Shown here piece after piece: positions 8,339 through 17,425 of a DNA stretch of 64,000 nucleotides. A program made the translations under genes and the position numbers. The DNA is from Sphingomonas psychrotolerans (lineage in GTDB: Bacteria > Pseudomonadota > Alphaproteobacteria > Sphingomonadales > Sphingomonadaceae): positions 2,397,001 through 2,461,000 of the forward strand of contig NZ_CP024923.1 in NCBI RefSeq assembly GCF_002796605.1, read 5' to 3'. Every line of letters begins with the position of its first letter. Position 1 is the first letter of the stretch. Under the pieces are notes generated by a model. That model had not been told where the DNA came from, ran no database searches, and saw only the letters and a program-made list of their open reading frames with translations.

Positions 8339-9228
8339 GCGCGCGGATGGGCGTTGCGATAGACGTCGAGCAGATGCGCCGCGTCGACCGCGGTGTAGAT
8401 CTGGGTCGAGCTGAGGCTGGCATGGCCGAGCAATTCCTGTAGCGCGCGCAGATCGGCGCCGCGCCCGAGCAGATGCGTCGCGAAGCTATGCCGCAGCGCA
8501 TGTGGGGTCGTCCGCTCGGATAGTCCCAGCCCGGCTCGCGCCGAGCGCACCGCCTTGCGGATCATCCCCGGCGGCAGCGGCCCGCCCTTGGCGCCGCGGA
8601 ACAGCGGCGCATCGCGCGACACGCCATAAGGGCAGAGCGCGGCATAGGCCTCGATCGCTGCGCGCACTTGCGGCAGCAGCGGCACCGCACGGGTCTTGGC
8701 GCGCTTGCCGGTGACCCGCATCGTCGGCCCCAACGGCAACACTGCGCCGGTCAGCCCGACCGCCTCGCCGATGCGCAGCCCTGCACCGTAGAGCAACAGC
8801 AGCACCGCCCAGTCGCGCGCGCCGATCCACGGCTCGCGCGCTTCCTCGGCGACGGTTTCGGCGAGCGCCACTGCCTCGTGCGGCGCGATCGGGCGCGGGA
8901 GCCCTTTCTTGACGCGGGGGCCGCGCAGCTGCGGCAATTCGGCGCCGTCGCCAGCGGCGAACTTGAGGAATCCCCGCACTGCTGAAAGCTCGCGGGCAGC
9001 GGAAGCGTTGGACAGTCCGTCGTTGCGGCGATGCGCGAGAAACGCGCGGAGGTCCGCGGTTTCGACTCGCGCCAGCCGCTCGGCGGTGACCGCTTCGCCC
9101 CAATGCGACTGGAGGAAGCCGATCAGCCGCACCGCGGTCGCTTCATAAGCGCGTACGGTGTGCGCCGAACGGCGACGGTCGCGGGCGAGGTGCTGGCCGT
9201 AGAGGAGAGGAAGCGCGGGTTCGGTCAC
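8335..9228 (-). CDS. xerC: Tyrosine recombinase XerC
   Basis: This 297-residue site-specific recombinase resolves chromosome dimers at dif together with XerD. The N-terminal SAM-like core-binding domain covers residues 5-90. The catalytic domain shows GAGLRIGE (Arg), HALRHSFATHLL (His-Arg), LGHASLSSTQIYT (His and nucleophilic Tyr) and an intervening Lys. Its length and chromosomal context, with no integrase cargo or att repeats visible, favour housekeeping XerC over a phage integrase. Confidence 0.92.
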   Translation of the reverse strand: MTEPALPLLYGQHLARDRRRSAHTVRAYEATAVRLIGFLQSHWGEAVTAERLARVETADLRAFLAHRRNDGLSNASAARELSAVRGFLKFAAGDGAELPQLRGPRVKKGLPRPIAPHEAVALAETVAEEAREPWIGARDWAVLLLLYGAGLRIGEAVGLTGAVLPLGPTMRVTGKRAKTRAVPLLPQVRAAIEAYAALCPYGVSRDAPLFRGAKGGPLPPGMIRKAVRSARAGLGLSERTTPHALRHSFATHLLGRGADLRALQELLGHASLSSTQIYTAVDAAHLLDVYRNAHPRA

Positions 9229-9237
9229 GGACGCACC

Positions 9238-9543
9238 CTAACCCTTCTCGTCGACTCCGTCATTCGCGACATCGCCGGCGAGAAACGTCTGCCAATCTTC
9301 CCATACACTCTCGGGTGCGAGGTCGTCATAGCCACGCTTTTCGGCCAATTGCCGCGCTTGGCTGAGGCGCATAGTCATGCAGACTGCGCCATTCCGACAT
9401 TCAAGCACTTCGGCCTCGGTCAGATCCTTGCCCTTTTGCTCACGTTGCGCGAGCAGCAGGGCGAGCAGTGGCGGGATCGGCACGATAACAAGCGGCTCGT
9501 TATCGGCCGGCTCCGGTTCTGGCTTAGGTTGCTTCCCTGCCAA
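9238..9543 (-). CDS. Conserved small protein of unknown function (101 aa)
   Basis: No family is recognised. Residues 1-16 are rich in proline and glutamate, followed by a hydrophobic stretch (LVIVPIPPLLALLLAQ, about 18-33) that is short for a membrane helix. The C-terminal half is acidic with ESVWEDWQTFLAG. It lies between the transaldolase and xerC in the same orientation with gaps of 15 and 9 bp, suggesting one transcript fsa-orf-xerC. Confidence 0.65.
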   Translation of the reverse strand: MAGKQPKPEPEPADNEPLVIVPIPPLLALLLAQREQKGKDLTEAEVLECRNGAVCMTMRLSQARQLAEKRGYDDLAPESVWEDWQTFLAGDVANDGVDEKG

Positions 9544-9558
9544 AAAGCCGCGACCACA

Positions 9559-10215
9559 TCAGCCGATCTTCTGCCCGGTCTTCGCCCAGTCGGCGAGGAA
9601 GCCTTCGATCCCCTTGTCGGTCAGCGGGTGCTTGACCAACTGGCGGATCACCGAAGGCGGCGCGGTCATCACGTCGGCGCCGATCCGCGCGGCCTCGAGC
9701 ACATGGATCGGATGGCGGACGCTGGCGACGAGGATCTCGGTCGCGAAATCGTAATTGTCATAGATCAGCCGGATGTCGCTGATCAGCGCCATGCCGTCGA
9801 AGCCATTGTCGTCGTGGCGGCCGACGAACGGCGAGACGAAGGTCGCCCCCGCCTTGGCGGCGAGCAGCGCCTGGTTCGCCGAGAAGCACAGAGTCACGTT
9901 GACCATCGTGCCGTCGTCGGTGAGCGCCTTGCAGGTCTTGAGGCCGTCGATCGTCAGCGGCACCTTGACCGCAATGTTGTCGGCGATCCTGCGAACCACC
10001 TCCGCCTCGCGCATCATGCCTTCATAGTCGAGCGCGACGACTTCGGCCGACACCGGCTTGCCCGGTACGATCGCGCAGATCTCCGCGACCACTTCGAGGA
10101 AATCGCGCCCGGCCTTGTGGATCAGCGACGGATTGGTGGTGACGCCGTCGAGCAGGCCCGCATCGGCAAGGTCGCGGATGTCGGCAGTGTCGGCGGTGTC
10201 GGCGAAGAATTTCAT
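9559..10215 (-). CDS. fsa: Transaldolase / fructose-6-phosphate aldolase type (TalC/Fsa)
   Basis: This 218-residue class I aldolase-fold enzyme transfers dihydroxyacetone units (pentose phosphate pathway) or cleaves fructose-6-phosphate. The start [31 protein letters not shown] is diagnostic of the short transaldolase family. The Schiff-base lysine lies in NIAVKVPLT near residue 85. The C-terminal [15 protein letters not shown] is also typical. In sphingomonads such short enzymes are usually annotated transaldolase; the exact reaction cannot be told from sequence. Confidence 0.93.
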   Translation of the reverse strand: MKFFADTADTADIRDLADAGLLDGVTTNPSLIHKAGRDFLEVVAEICAIVPGKPVSAEVVALDYEGMMREAEVVRRIADNIAVKVPLTIDGLKTCKALTDDGTMVNVTLCFSANQALLAAKAGATFVSPFVGRHDDNGFDGMALISDIRLIYDNYDFATEILVASVRHPIHVLEAARIGADVMTAPPSVIRQLVKHPLTDKGIEGFLADWAKTGQKIG

Positions 10216-10235
10216 GCGCGGGTCCCCAAGGCGAA

Positions 10236-10625
10236 TCAGTAATGCACGAGCATCAGCCGTGCGCGGGTCGCCTTAAGCTTGTTGACCGTCACGCGATAGG
10301 TCCCCGGACGCAGCTTGTAGCGCACGATCTTGCGGATCGTGGAGCATTTGGGGCCGTGCCCATGTGCCGTGGAGTCGAGCGCCTTGCCGCGATCAGGCGC
10401 GACGTCGATCCAGCCCGCCTCACTAAGCGCAATGCCGAAGGTTCCCGCCTTGCGGATGCGGATCGTGGTCCGGATCGAATCGCCGCTGCGGGCCAGCGTC
10501 ACGGCATGCCCGGTGTCCAGACCGCGCCCGGATCGCGTCCATCCGCTCAGCGGCGCCGGCAGCGCGGTATCATAAGATCGGCAGGTCTGCGTGGCGAGTG
10601 ACAGTGCGAGCGCAGTCAGCAGCAT
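10236..10625 (-). CDS. Exported protein of unknown function (129 aa)
   Basis: The start at ATG 10625 has AGGGGGAA upstream and gives a short secretion signal ([17 protein letters not shown]). The rest is a small predicted beta-rich domain ending [30 protein letters not shown], resembling periplasmic homodimer-like domains seen in sphingomonad homologues, though I cannot name a family. Two cysteines (near residue 15 and in GPKCSTI) might pair. Extending to 10703 adds arginine-rich residues unlikely to be translated. Confidence 0.65.
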   Translation of the reverse strand: MLLTALALSLATQTCRSYDTALPAPLSGWTRSGRGLDTGHAVTLARSGDSIRTTIRIRKAGTFGIALSEAGWIDVAPDRGKALDSTAHGHGPKCSTIRKIVRYKLRPGTYRVTVNKLKATRARLMLVHY

Positions 10626-10785
10626 GGCCAATTCCCCCTGACGCCGGCCCCTGCCGGCCCCGCGGAACATAAGCGGACCGGGGACGCGTAGCAACCGCGG
10701 CAAATGCGACAGGCTGGTGACACTATTGCTATATTGTTGCTAGGAGCCGCCGGAAGCGGATCCGCCGTTTCCGAGGATATCAATC

Positions 10786-11469
10786 GTGGTGCGTCTCCCC
10801 CTTCTATCCATAGCCCTGCTGTTCGCGCCGGCCCTCGCCCATGCCCAGCAGGTCGATCACCAGCTATGGCTGCAGACCAACGGCACGGTGATGATCGGCA
10901 GCCGCGAAAAGGTCACGCTGGAAGGAATCGGCCGCTTCAGCGATCGCGCCGAGGGCTTCTCGCACGCCGAGGCAGGCGCATTGTTCACGCACAGCACCGA
11001 AGGCGGCATCGAGCTGTCGATCGGCTATCGGCATGTCGCGGACTGGAATCGCGGCGTGGAATTGCCGAACGAAGAGCGATTGCGGCAGATGATATTGGTC
11101 CCGTTCGGCGGCGGCTTCTCGGGCAGGCTGCGGCTGGAAGAACGGTTCAACAGCAGCGGCAGCGAAATCGGGGTGCGGCTGCGCCCGCGGCTCGGCTTCG
11201 ATACGCCGCTGAACGACAAAGGCCTGAAGCTCTTCGCCACCCAGGAGCATTTCCTCAACTTGAACACCACAGCCTGGGGCCAGCGCGGCGGCTATGAGCG
11301 GATGCGCAACGCCACCGGGCTGTCGTTGGGGCTTGGCGGCAAGCTGCGCGGCGAGGTCGGCTATCTCAACCAATACCGCTTCGGCCGGGACGGCCGCCGG
11401 GATCAAATGGATCACGCCGCCACCTTCACGCTTTCGTTCAACGTCGCGAGCATCGGCGACAGCGACTAA
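10786..11469 (+). CDS. DUF2490 family outer-membrane-like protein
   Basis: This 227-residue exported protein has a clear signal peptide (residues 1-20, cut after AHA) and begins QQVDHQLWLQTNG. Alternating-hydrophobic segments (LSIGYRHVAD, GRLRLEERF, GEVGYLNQYRFGR, TFTLSFNV) match DUF2490, thought to form a small outer-membrane beta-barrel. Function is unknown. The start is GTG at 10786 (or the next GTG), about 10 bp after GAGG. It is 56 bp before priA. Confidence 0.8.
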   Translation: MVRLPLLSIALLFAPALAHAQQVDHQLWLQTNGTVMIGSREKVTLEGIGRFSDRAEGFSHAEAGALFTHSTEGGIELSIGYRHVADWNRGVELPNEERLRQMILVPFGGGFSGRLRLEERFNSSGSEIGVRLRPRLGFDTPLNDKGLKLFATQEHFLNLNTTAWGQRGGYERMRNATGLSLGLGGKLRGEVGYLNQYRFGRDGRRDQMDHAATFTLSFNVASIGDSD

Positions 11470-11525
11470 AGGCGCCTTGATGCGCGGGCTTTCGCGTCCC
11501 GGAAGCCGGTCCTACATGAGGTCCG

Positions 11526-13694
11526 ATGTCGTCTCGCGCCCGCATTCTCGTTCTTCACCCTGCGCTCGGCCCTCTCGATTATCGCGTGCCGCAAGGTATG
11601 GCGGTCGAGCCGGGGTCGATCGTCGTCGTGCCGATCGGCCCGCGCCAATATGCCGGCGTGGTCTGGGAGCCCGAGCGGCTGCCGACCGAGGAGATCGGCG
11701 ACAATCGCCTGCGCAACCTGATCGCGGTCGCCGATGCGCCGCCGATCCCCGAGCCGGTACGCCGCCTCGTCGAATGGACCGCGGATTATTATCTGAGCCC
11801 GCCCTCCGCCGTGCTGGCGATGGCAGTGCGGACCTCGGCGGCGTTCGAGAGCGCGCCGACGATCACCGAATATCGCGCGACGGGGGTGGTGCCCGAACGC
11901 CTGACGCCGCAGCGCGCGCAGGCGCTCGAGCGGATCGGCGAGCGCCAGGGGCTGGTGCGCGAACTGGCCACGATCGCCGACGTTTCCGAAGGGGTGATCC
12001 GCGGGCTGTGCAAGGTCGGCGCGATCGAAGCCGTGACGGTCGACACCGACAGCCCCTATCCCCTCCCCGACCCCGCTTTTGGCCCGCCGGAACTCAGCCG
12101 CGAACAGTCCGATGTGGCGGGCATCCTGCGCCAGTCGGTGGAGGCGGCAAGCTTCCAGCCCTTCCTGCTCGACGGTGTCACCGGATCGGGCAAGACCGAA
12201 GTCTATTTCGAGGCGATCGCCGCAGCCATCACCGCCGGCCAGCAGACGATCGTGCTGCTCCCCGAGATCGCGCTGACCGAGCCCTTTCTCACCCGCTTTG
12301 CCGCGCGCTTCGGCTGCGAGCCCGTCGCCTGGCATTCGGGGCTGCGCACGTCGCAGCGCCGCCGCGCGTGGCGGGCGATCGCCAGCGGCGAGGCTCTGGT
12401 CACCGTCGGCGCGCGCTCGGCCTTGTTCCTGCCCTATCCGAAACTTGGGCTGATCGTCGTCGACGAGGCGCACGAGACCAGCTTCAAGCAGGAAGAAGGC
12501 GTCCATTATCATGCGCGCGATGTCGCGGTGATGCGTGGGCGGTTCGAAGACTGCCCGGTGATCCTCGCCTCGGCGACTCCGGCGATCGAGAGCCGCCATC
12601 AGGTCGAGCTCGGCCGCTACGCGGAACTCAAGCTGCCCGGGCGCTTCGGCGTCGCCGAGCTGCCCGACATCGAAGCGATCGACCTGATCAAGGAGCCGCC
12701 CGATCGCGGGCGTTGGCTGAGCCCGCGCCTGATCCTCGCGATCGACGCAGCGTTGGAACGTGGGGAGCAGTCCTTGCTGTTCCTCAATCGCCGCGGCTAT
12801 GCGCCGCTCACGCTCTGCCGGCATTGCGGCCATCGCTTCCAATGCCCCAATTGCACTGCATGGATGGTCGAGCACCGGCTGATCCGCCGCCTCGCCTGCC
12901 ACCATTGCGGGCACACCGTACCGACTCCGGAGATCTGCCCCGAATGCGAAGAGGCCGACAGCCTCGTCGCCTGCGGTCCCGGCGTCGAGCGGATCGCCGA
13001 CGAAGCAGCGTTGCTGTGGCCGAACGCCGAGATCGCGATCGTCACGTCCGACACGATGTGGTCGCCCGCCAAGGCCGCCGAGTTCGTCCAGCGGATGGAG
13101 CATAAAGACATCGACATCGTCGTCGGCACCCAGCTCGTCACCAAGGGCTATCACTTCCCCAACCTCACCGTGGTCGGCGTGGTCGATGCCGATCTCGGAC
13201 TCGACGGTGGCGACCTGCGCGCCGCCGAGCGCACCTTCCAGCAGATCATGCAGGTTTCGGGGCGCGCGGGGCGCGGCGAAAAGCCGGGCAGCGTGTTCAT
13301 CCAGACCCATGCCCCCGACGCACGCGTGATGCACGCTTTGGTGTCGGGCGACAGCGCCGCCTTTTACGCCGCCGAGACCGAGGCACGCCGCGAGGCGGGC
13401 GCCCCGCCTTATGGCCGCTATGCCGCGATCATCGTGTCGAGCGAGGACAAGGCAGCTGCGGACGAAACCGCCCGGATGATCGGCCGCACTGCGCCGCGCC
13501 GCGACGAGATGCATGTCTATGGCCCCGCCCCTGCGCCGCTGGCGATGCTGCGCGGCCGCCACCGTTTCCGCCTGCTCGTCCACGCCCGCCGCGCCTTCGA
13601 CGTGCAGGACATGATCCGCGACTGGCTCGGCGCGCTCGAATGGAGCGCCAAGGTGCGGGTTGCGGTCGACGTCGATCCCTATAGTTTCCTGTAA
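11526..13694 (+). CDS. priA: Primosomal protein N' (replication restart helicase PriA)
   Basis: This 722-residue superfamily-2 helicase reloads the replisome at stalled forks. It has an N-terminal 3'-DNA-binding domain (1-100), Walker A GVTGSGKTEVY near residue 218, DEAH box VVDEAHETSFKQEEG near 312, and paired zinc knuckles (CRHCGHRFQCPNC, CHHCGHTVPTPEICPEC) near 435-475. The helicase C domain contains GTQLVTKGYHFPNLTVVGVV and the restart signature AAERTFQQIMQVSGRAGRG. All key residues are present. Confidence 0.97.
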   Translation: MSSRARILVLHPALGPLDYRVPQGMAVEPGSIVVVPIGPRQYAGVVWEPERLPTEEIGDNRLRNLIAVADAPPIPEPVRRLVEWTADYYLSPPSAVLAMAVRTSAAFESAPTITEYRATGVVPERLTPQRAQALERIGERQGLVRELATIADVSEGVIRGLCKVGAIEAVTVDTDSPYPLPDPAFGPPELSREQSDVAGILRQSVEAASFQPFLLDGVTGSGKTEVYFEAIAAAITAGQQTIVLLPEIALTEPFLTRFAARFGCEPVAWHSGLRTSQRRRAWRAIASGEALVTVGARSALFLPYPKLGLIVVDEAHETSFKQEEGVHYHARDVAVMRGRFEDCPVILASATPAIESRHQVELGRYAELKLPGRFGVAELPDIEAIDLIKEPPDRGRWLSPRLILAIDAALERGEQSLLFLNRRGYAPLTLCRHCGHRFQCPNCTAWMVEHRLIRRLACHHCGHTVPTPEICPECEEADSLVACGPGVERIADEAALLWPNAEIAIVTSDTMWSPAKAAEFVQRMEHKDIDIVVGTQLVTKGYHFPNLTVVGVVDADLGLDGGDLRAAERTFQQIMQVSGRAGRGEKPGSVFIQTHAPDARVMHALVSGDSAAFYAAETEARREAGAPPYGRYAAIIVSSEDKAAADETARMIGRTAPRRDEMHVYGPAPAPLAMLRGRHRFRLLVHARRAFDVQDMIRDWLGALEWSAKVRVAVDVDPYSFL

Positions 13695-13754
13695 TCGATT
13701 CTACCCTATGCAGGCAGACAATCCTCGATAGGATCGCCGCCACGGAGGGGTTCG

Positions 13755-15290
13755 ATGGTTCGCAAACTGTTGGGGTTGCTGCTGTTGCTCGCCCCGGTGC
13801 CAGCAAGTGCCGACTGGTATGAAGCGAGCACCGGCCATTTCGTGGTATATTCCGAACAGGACCCGAAAAAGCTCGGCGAGTTTGCGGGCAAGCTCGAGCG
13901 CTTCGATCGCGCCATGCGCCTGCTCCGCAATATGGAAGACGAACCGATCGGCCCGGCCAACCGGCTCACCATCTATATGGTGGACGATCAGGGGGACGTG
14001 GCGAAACTGATTTCGAGCCGGTTCGTCGCCGGCTTCTACGTGCCGCGCGCCAGCGGATCGCTGGCGATCGTGCCGCGCCAGTCCGGATCCGGCAACGCCT
14101 TCGACCTCAGCCCGCAGGCGATCCTGCTGCACGAATATGCGCATCACCTGATGTGGAGCTTTTCCCCGAACGTCGTCTATCCGTCCTGGTATATCGAGGG
14201 TTTCGCCGAGGCGCTCGCCACTGCGGCGTTCGACCGCGATGGCTCGATTGTGCTCGGCAATCCGCCCCAATATCGCGGCCATGGCCTGCTCAGCGGCAAT
14301 GCCCTGCCGATCGGCAAGCTGATGATCGCCGACACACTGAAGCTCAGCGACGAGCAGCGCGAAGGACTTTATGGCCGCGGCTGGCTGCTGACGCATTATA
14401 TGCTCTTTTCGCGGAAGCGCCCCGATCAGTTGACCACCTATCTGCGCGCGCTCAACGACGGCAAATCGTCGCTTGATGCCGCGGCTGCCTTCGGCGATCT
14501 CAAGGCACTGGATCGCGAACTCGAGCGCTACAAGACCGGCCGGTTTACCGGCATCCGGATCACCGCAGATAAAGTGCCGACCGGAGAAGTGATCCTGCGC
14601 AAGCTCACGCCGGGCGAGGCGGCGACCATGGACGTCCGCATCCGCTCGAAGGTCGGCGTCAACGCCCGGACCGCGCCCCCCACCTACGAGCGGGCAAAGC
14701 GCGCGGCCGCGCCTTATCCCAATGATCGCGGCGCCCAGCTGGTTCTTGCCGAAGCCGCGTACGACGCACACGATTATGCCGCAGCGGAAGCGGCCGCGGA
14801 CCGGGCGATTGCGGCCGATTCGAAGGCAGTAGACGGCTATGTCTACAAGGCGATGGCGCGAATGGCGGTCGCTGTGAAGGCTGGCGACAAGACGCCGAAA
14901 ACATGGCGGGGCATTCGCAATATCATCGCCGCGGGAAACCGGATCGATCCCGACGATCCCGAGCCGCTGATCCTCTATTTTCGCAGCTTCGGCCAGGCCG
15001 GCATAGCGCCGACCGACCCCGCGAAACGCGGGCTGGAACGCGCATTCGAACTCGTACCGCAGGACGACACGTTGCGCCTCAACACCGCCGCCCTGGTATT
15101 GCGCGACGGCGACAAGGCGCGGGCGCGCGAGATGCTCGCGCCGCTCGCCTATCAGCCGCATGGCCGCGGCATTGCCGTCGTCGCCAGCCAGCTGATCGCG
15201 ATGATCGACAAGGGCGAGACCGAAAAGGCGCTGGTGACCCTCGACGGCCAACCGGACGACGCGGGCGCCGCGGAGGGCGACAAGGAATAG
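13755..15290 (+). CDS. Exported HExxH metalloprotease-like protein with TPR-type C-terminus
   Basis: This 511-residue exported protein has a signal peptide at residues 1-19 (cut at ASAD). It contains HEYAHH at 126-131 followed by EGFAE (149-153), the arrangement of a gluzincin-type zinc site (HExxH + E), as in DUF1570-like proteins. The second half (320-480) is helical with TPR-like units (AAEAAADRAIAADSKAVDGYVYKAMARM). Residues and order suggest a periplasmic peptidase or pseudo-peptidase; the substrate is unknown. It is followed 93 bp later by a trypsin-like protease, so both may act on envelope proteins. Confidence 0.78.
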   Translation: MVRKLLGLLLLLAPVPASADWYEASTGHFVVYSEQDPKKLGEFAGKLERFDRAMRLLRNMEDEPIGPANRLTIYMVDDQGDVAKLISSRFVAGFYVPRASGSLAIVPRQSGSGNAFDLSPQAILLHEYAHHLMWSFSPNVVYPSWYIEGFAEALATAAFDRDGSIVLGNPPQYRGHGLLSGNALPIGKLMIADTLKLSDEQREGLYGRGWLLTHYMLFSRKRPDQLTTYLRALNDGKSSLDAAAAFGDLKALDRELERYKTGRFTGIRITADKVPTGEVILRKLTPGEAATMDVRIRSKVGVNARTAPPTYERAKRAAAPYPNDRGAQLVLAEAAYDAHDYAAAEAAADRAIAADSKAVDGYVYKAMARMAVAVKAGDKTPKTWRGIRNIIAAGNRIDPDDPEPLILYFRSFGQAGIAPTDPAKRGLERAFELVPQDDTLRLNTAALVLRDGDKARAREMLAPLAYQPHGRGIAVVASQLIAMIDKGETEKALVTLDGQPDDAGAAEGDKE

Positions 15291-15383
15291 CGCCCGCTAT
15301 CCCCGATAGCCCCTTTTCATCCGCGGCCGGCTGCGCCTATGCCGCGCTTGGGCAATGATCGGTGCAGGCCGGAAAGCAGGTTG

Positions 15384-16928
15384 ATGACGCGGTTTTGGCT
15401 GTTACTCGCACTGCTCGTCGCAACGATCCCGCCCGCGCGTGCCGACGACATCTCCGCCTCGGCCCGCGGCGTGGTGCGAATCGTCACGATTGCGGTGGTC
15501 GACGACGAAGTCGTCGGCTTCGGCCATGGCAGCGGCTTTGCGGTCGCGCCCAACCGGATCGTCACCAACGCGCATGTCGTCGAACTCGCCGATCGCTACC
15601 CCGGCAACGTCGTCATCGGCATCGTGCCTTCGGAGGGCGACAAATCCTATCAGGGCAAGCTGATCGCGATCGATCAACAGCGCGACCTGGCGCTGATCGA
15701 GTTCAGCGGCGTCCGGCTCGCGCCGCTGACGCTGTTCACCGGCGCGCCCGGCGACGGCGAGGCGCTGATCGCATTGGGCTATCCCGGCAATGTCGATCTT
15801 GCCACCGCACGATCGGCGGCTGACTTCATCACGCCCCAATCCCCGGTACGGTCGCAAGGTGGGTTCGCCGGCAACCGCACGCTGCAGGGCGTCAACGTGC
15901 TGCTCCACACCGCCAGCATCGCGCGCGGCAATTCGGGCGGCCCGCTGCTCGATCGCTGCGGGCGCGTGCTGGGGGTCAATTCGGCGATCACCCGCGGCGA
16001 CGAAGGCGATTCGACCTTCGCCTTCGCGATTGCGGGGACCGAACTCGCCGCCTTCCTGCGCGGCGCGCGCCAGCCCTTCGCGTCGGTGGGGGTGCCCTGC
16101 ACCAGCGTCGAGGAGCAGATCGCGCAGGAGCGCAGCGCCGACGAAAAGGCGCGGCTCGATGCCGAAGCCCGGGCGCGCACTGACGCAGCGAAGAGCGCGA
16201 CCGAGCGCGAGGATGCGATTTCGCAGGCGCGGGCGCGCAACGTGGTCGCCCGGGAAAACTATATGGCGGGCGCGGCGGTGTTGCTCGTCCTCGGCGCACT
16301 GGCGCTCGGCGGTGCCGGAATGCTGCTGTCGCGCGATCGCCGACGCGAGGCGATCTGGCTGGCGGCGGGGGGCGGCGTGCTGATGCTGGGCGCGGTGGTG
16401 CTGTTCCTCAGCCGGCCCGATTTCGATCAGTCGCGGATGGTTCCGGTGCCGCAGGCGAGCGGCGCCGGCGCAGCAGTGCCCAGCCAGGCGGCGCTGGGTC
16501 GGATGATATGCAAGCTCGTTCCCGAACGCAGCCGGGTCACCGTCACTGCGATCGACAAAGTCGATCTCGACATCGGCGCCGATGGCTGCATCAACGGCCG
16601 CACTCAATATGCCGAGTCGGGCACCCATTGGCAGCGCGTCCTCGTCCCCGAGCAGGATCAGTCGGTGTCGCTGCTCGATTATGATCCGGCGACGCGGACC
16701 TACACCAACACGCGCTATCTGCTGTCGTCGGCGCAAATGACCAAGGCGCGCCAGTTGCGCACCGGCGTGCCGCTCAAGTCGTGCTCGGCCGATCAGGCGG
16801 CGCGGGCGAACCTCGCCACCCAGCAACAGGCGCTGCGCGCGGCGCTGCCGCCGGTCTATAACGAGAAATTGGTCTACAGCTGCAGCCCGGCATCCTCCGG
16901 CCCGCCGGCGGCGGCAGTGGAGAAGTAG
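15384..16928 (+). CDS. Trypsin-like serine protease with C-terminal membrane segments
   Basis: This 514-residue protein starts at ATG 15384 behind GGAAAGCAGG, with a signal peptide at 1-20. The chymotrypsin-fold domain carries the triad His64 (TNAHVVE), Asp101 (RDLALIE) and Ser184 (RGNSGGP). A helical, charged, coiled-coil-like stretch (240-280) leads to two hydrophobic segments (about 285-305 and 320-340). The roughly 150-residue C-terminal domain (RMICKLVPERSRVTVTAIDKVD onward) is unrecognised and has three or four cysteines. No PDZ domain is seen, unlike DegP. It is probably anchored in the inner membrane with the protease in the periplasm. Confidence 0.85.
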   Translation: MTRFWLLLALLVATIPPARADDISASARGVVRIVTIAVVDDEVVGFGHGSGFAVAPNRIVTNAHVVELADRYPGNVVIGIVPSEGDKSYQGKLIAIDQQRDLALIEFSGVRLAPLTLFTGAPGDGEALIALGYPGNVDLATARSAADFITPQSPVRSQGGFAGNRTLQGVNVLLHTASIARGNSGGPLLDRCGRVLGVNSAITRGDEGDSTFAFAIAGTELAAFLRGARQPFASVGVPCTSVEEQIAQERSADEKARLDAEARARTDAAKSATEREDAISQARARNVVARENYMAGAAVLLVLGALALGGAGMLLSRDRRREAIWLAAGGGVLMLGAVVLFLSRPDFDQSRMVPVPQASGAGAAVPSQAALGRMICKLVPERSRVTVTAIDKVDLDIGADGCINGRTQYAESGTHWQRVLVPEQDQSVSLLDYDPATRTYTNTRYLLSSAQMTKARQLRTGVPLKSCSADQAARANLATQQQALRAALPPVYNEKLVYSCSPASSGPPAAAVEK

Positions 16929-16954
16929 GTCGTCGGCACCACCACCTGATCAGG

Positions 16955-17425
16955 CTAGCCGAACCGGTCGACCCGCGCCGCGAAGCAGCCGCGTTTGGCA
17001 TTGTGCACGTGGAGAAACGCGGCGGCAGGATCGGTGAACATCGTCTCGATCAACGGTTCGAGCCCATTTCCCTCCACGACGTCGGCATTCGTCATCATCG
17101 CGTAACGATCGAACGCTCTTACCGACAATAGTCGAGTCGCGAGTTGCTCCGGTATCTCGTCAATATAGAGTGCTGGCGTCTCGGCCCCTTCCCGCACGAA
17201 GATCGCGTGGCGCGAGCGATAGGGGCTGGCGTCGGGCAAATGCTCGTAATTGAGCAACAGCAATGCCTCGCCCGGCTCCGCGTCCTCGAGCGTCACCCGG
17301 CAGGGAAAGCCCGGCCGGCTGTCCGCGGTCATCCGCACGACTTGCCCGGTGGCGAGCGCCGCCTCCGACAGGCCATAGAAGCGCTTGAAGGGTGCGGGAT
17401 CGAGCCCGGCGATGGCATAGCTCAT
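16955..17425 (-). CDS. DUF1203 family protein
   Basis: This 156-residue cytoplasmic protein begins MSYAIAGLDPAPFKRFYGLSEAAL. The body contains ADSRPGFPCRVTLEDAEPGEALLLLNYEH and HVHNAKRGCFAARVDRFG, characteristic of DUF1203, a family of unknown function. Its ATG overlaps the ada stop by four bases (ATGA), so it is translated from the ada transcript. That coupling suggests, without proving, a link to alkylation stress. Confidence 0.85.
   Translation of the reverse strand: MSYAIAGLDPAPFKRFYGLSEAALATGQVVRMTADSRPGFPCRVTLEDAEPGEALLLLNYEHLPDASPYRSRHAIFVREGAETPALYIDEIPEQLATRLLSVRAFDRYAMMTNADVVEGNGLEPLIETMFTDPAAAFLHVHNAKRGCFAARVDRFG

Noticed and set aside
8335..9228. XerC as a mobile-element integrase
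   Set aside because: Length, full catalytic set, housekeeping neighbours and lack of flanking repeats or cargo indicate the chromosomal dimer-resolution enzyme.
11466..13583. 705-residue reverse-strand ORF opposite priA
   Set aside because: PriA on the forward strand has all helicase motifs and zinc knuckles; the antisense frame is a codon-bias artefact.
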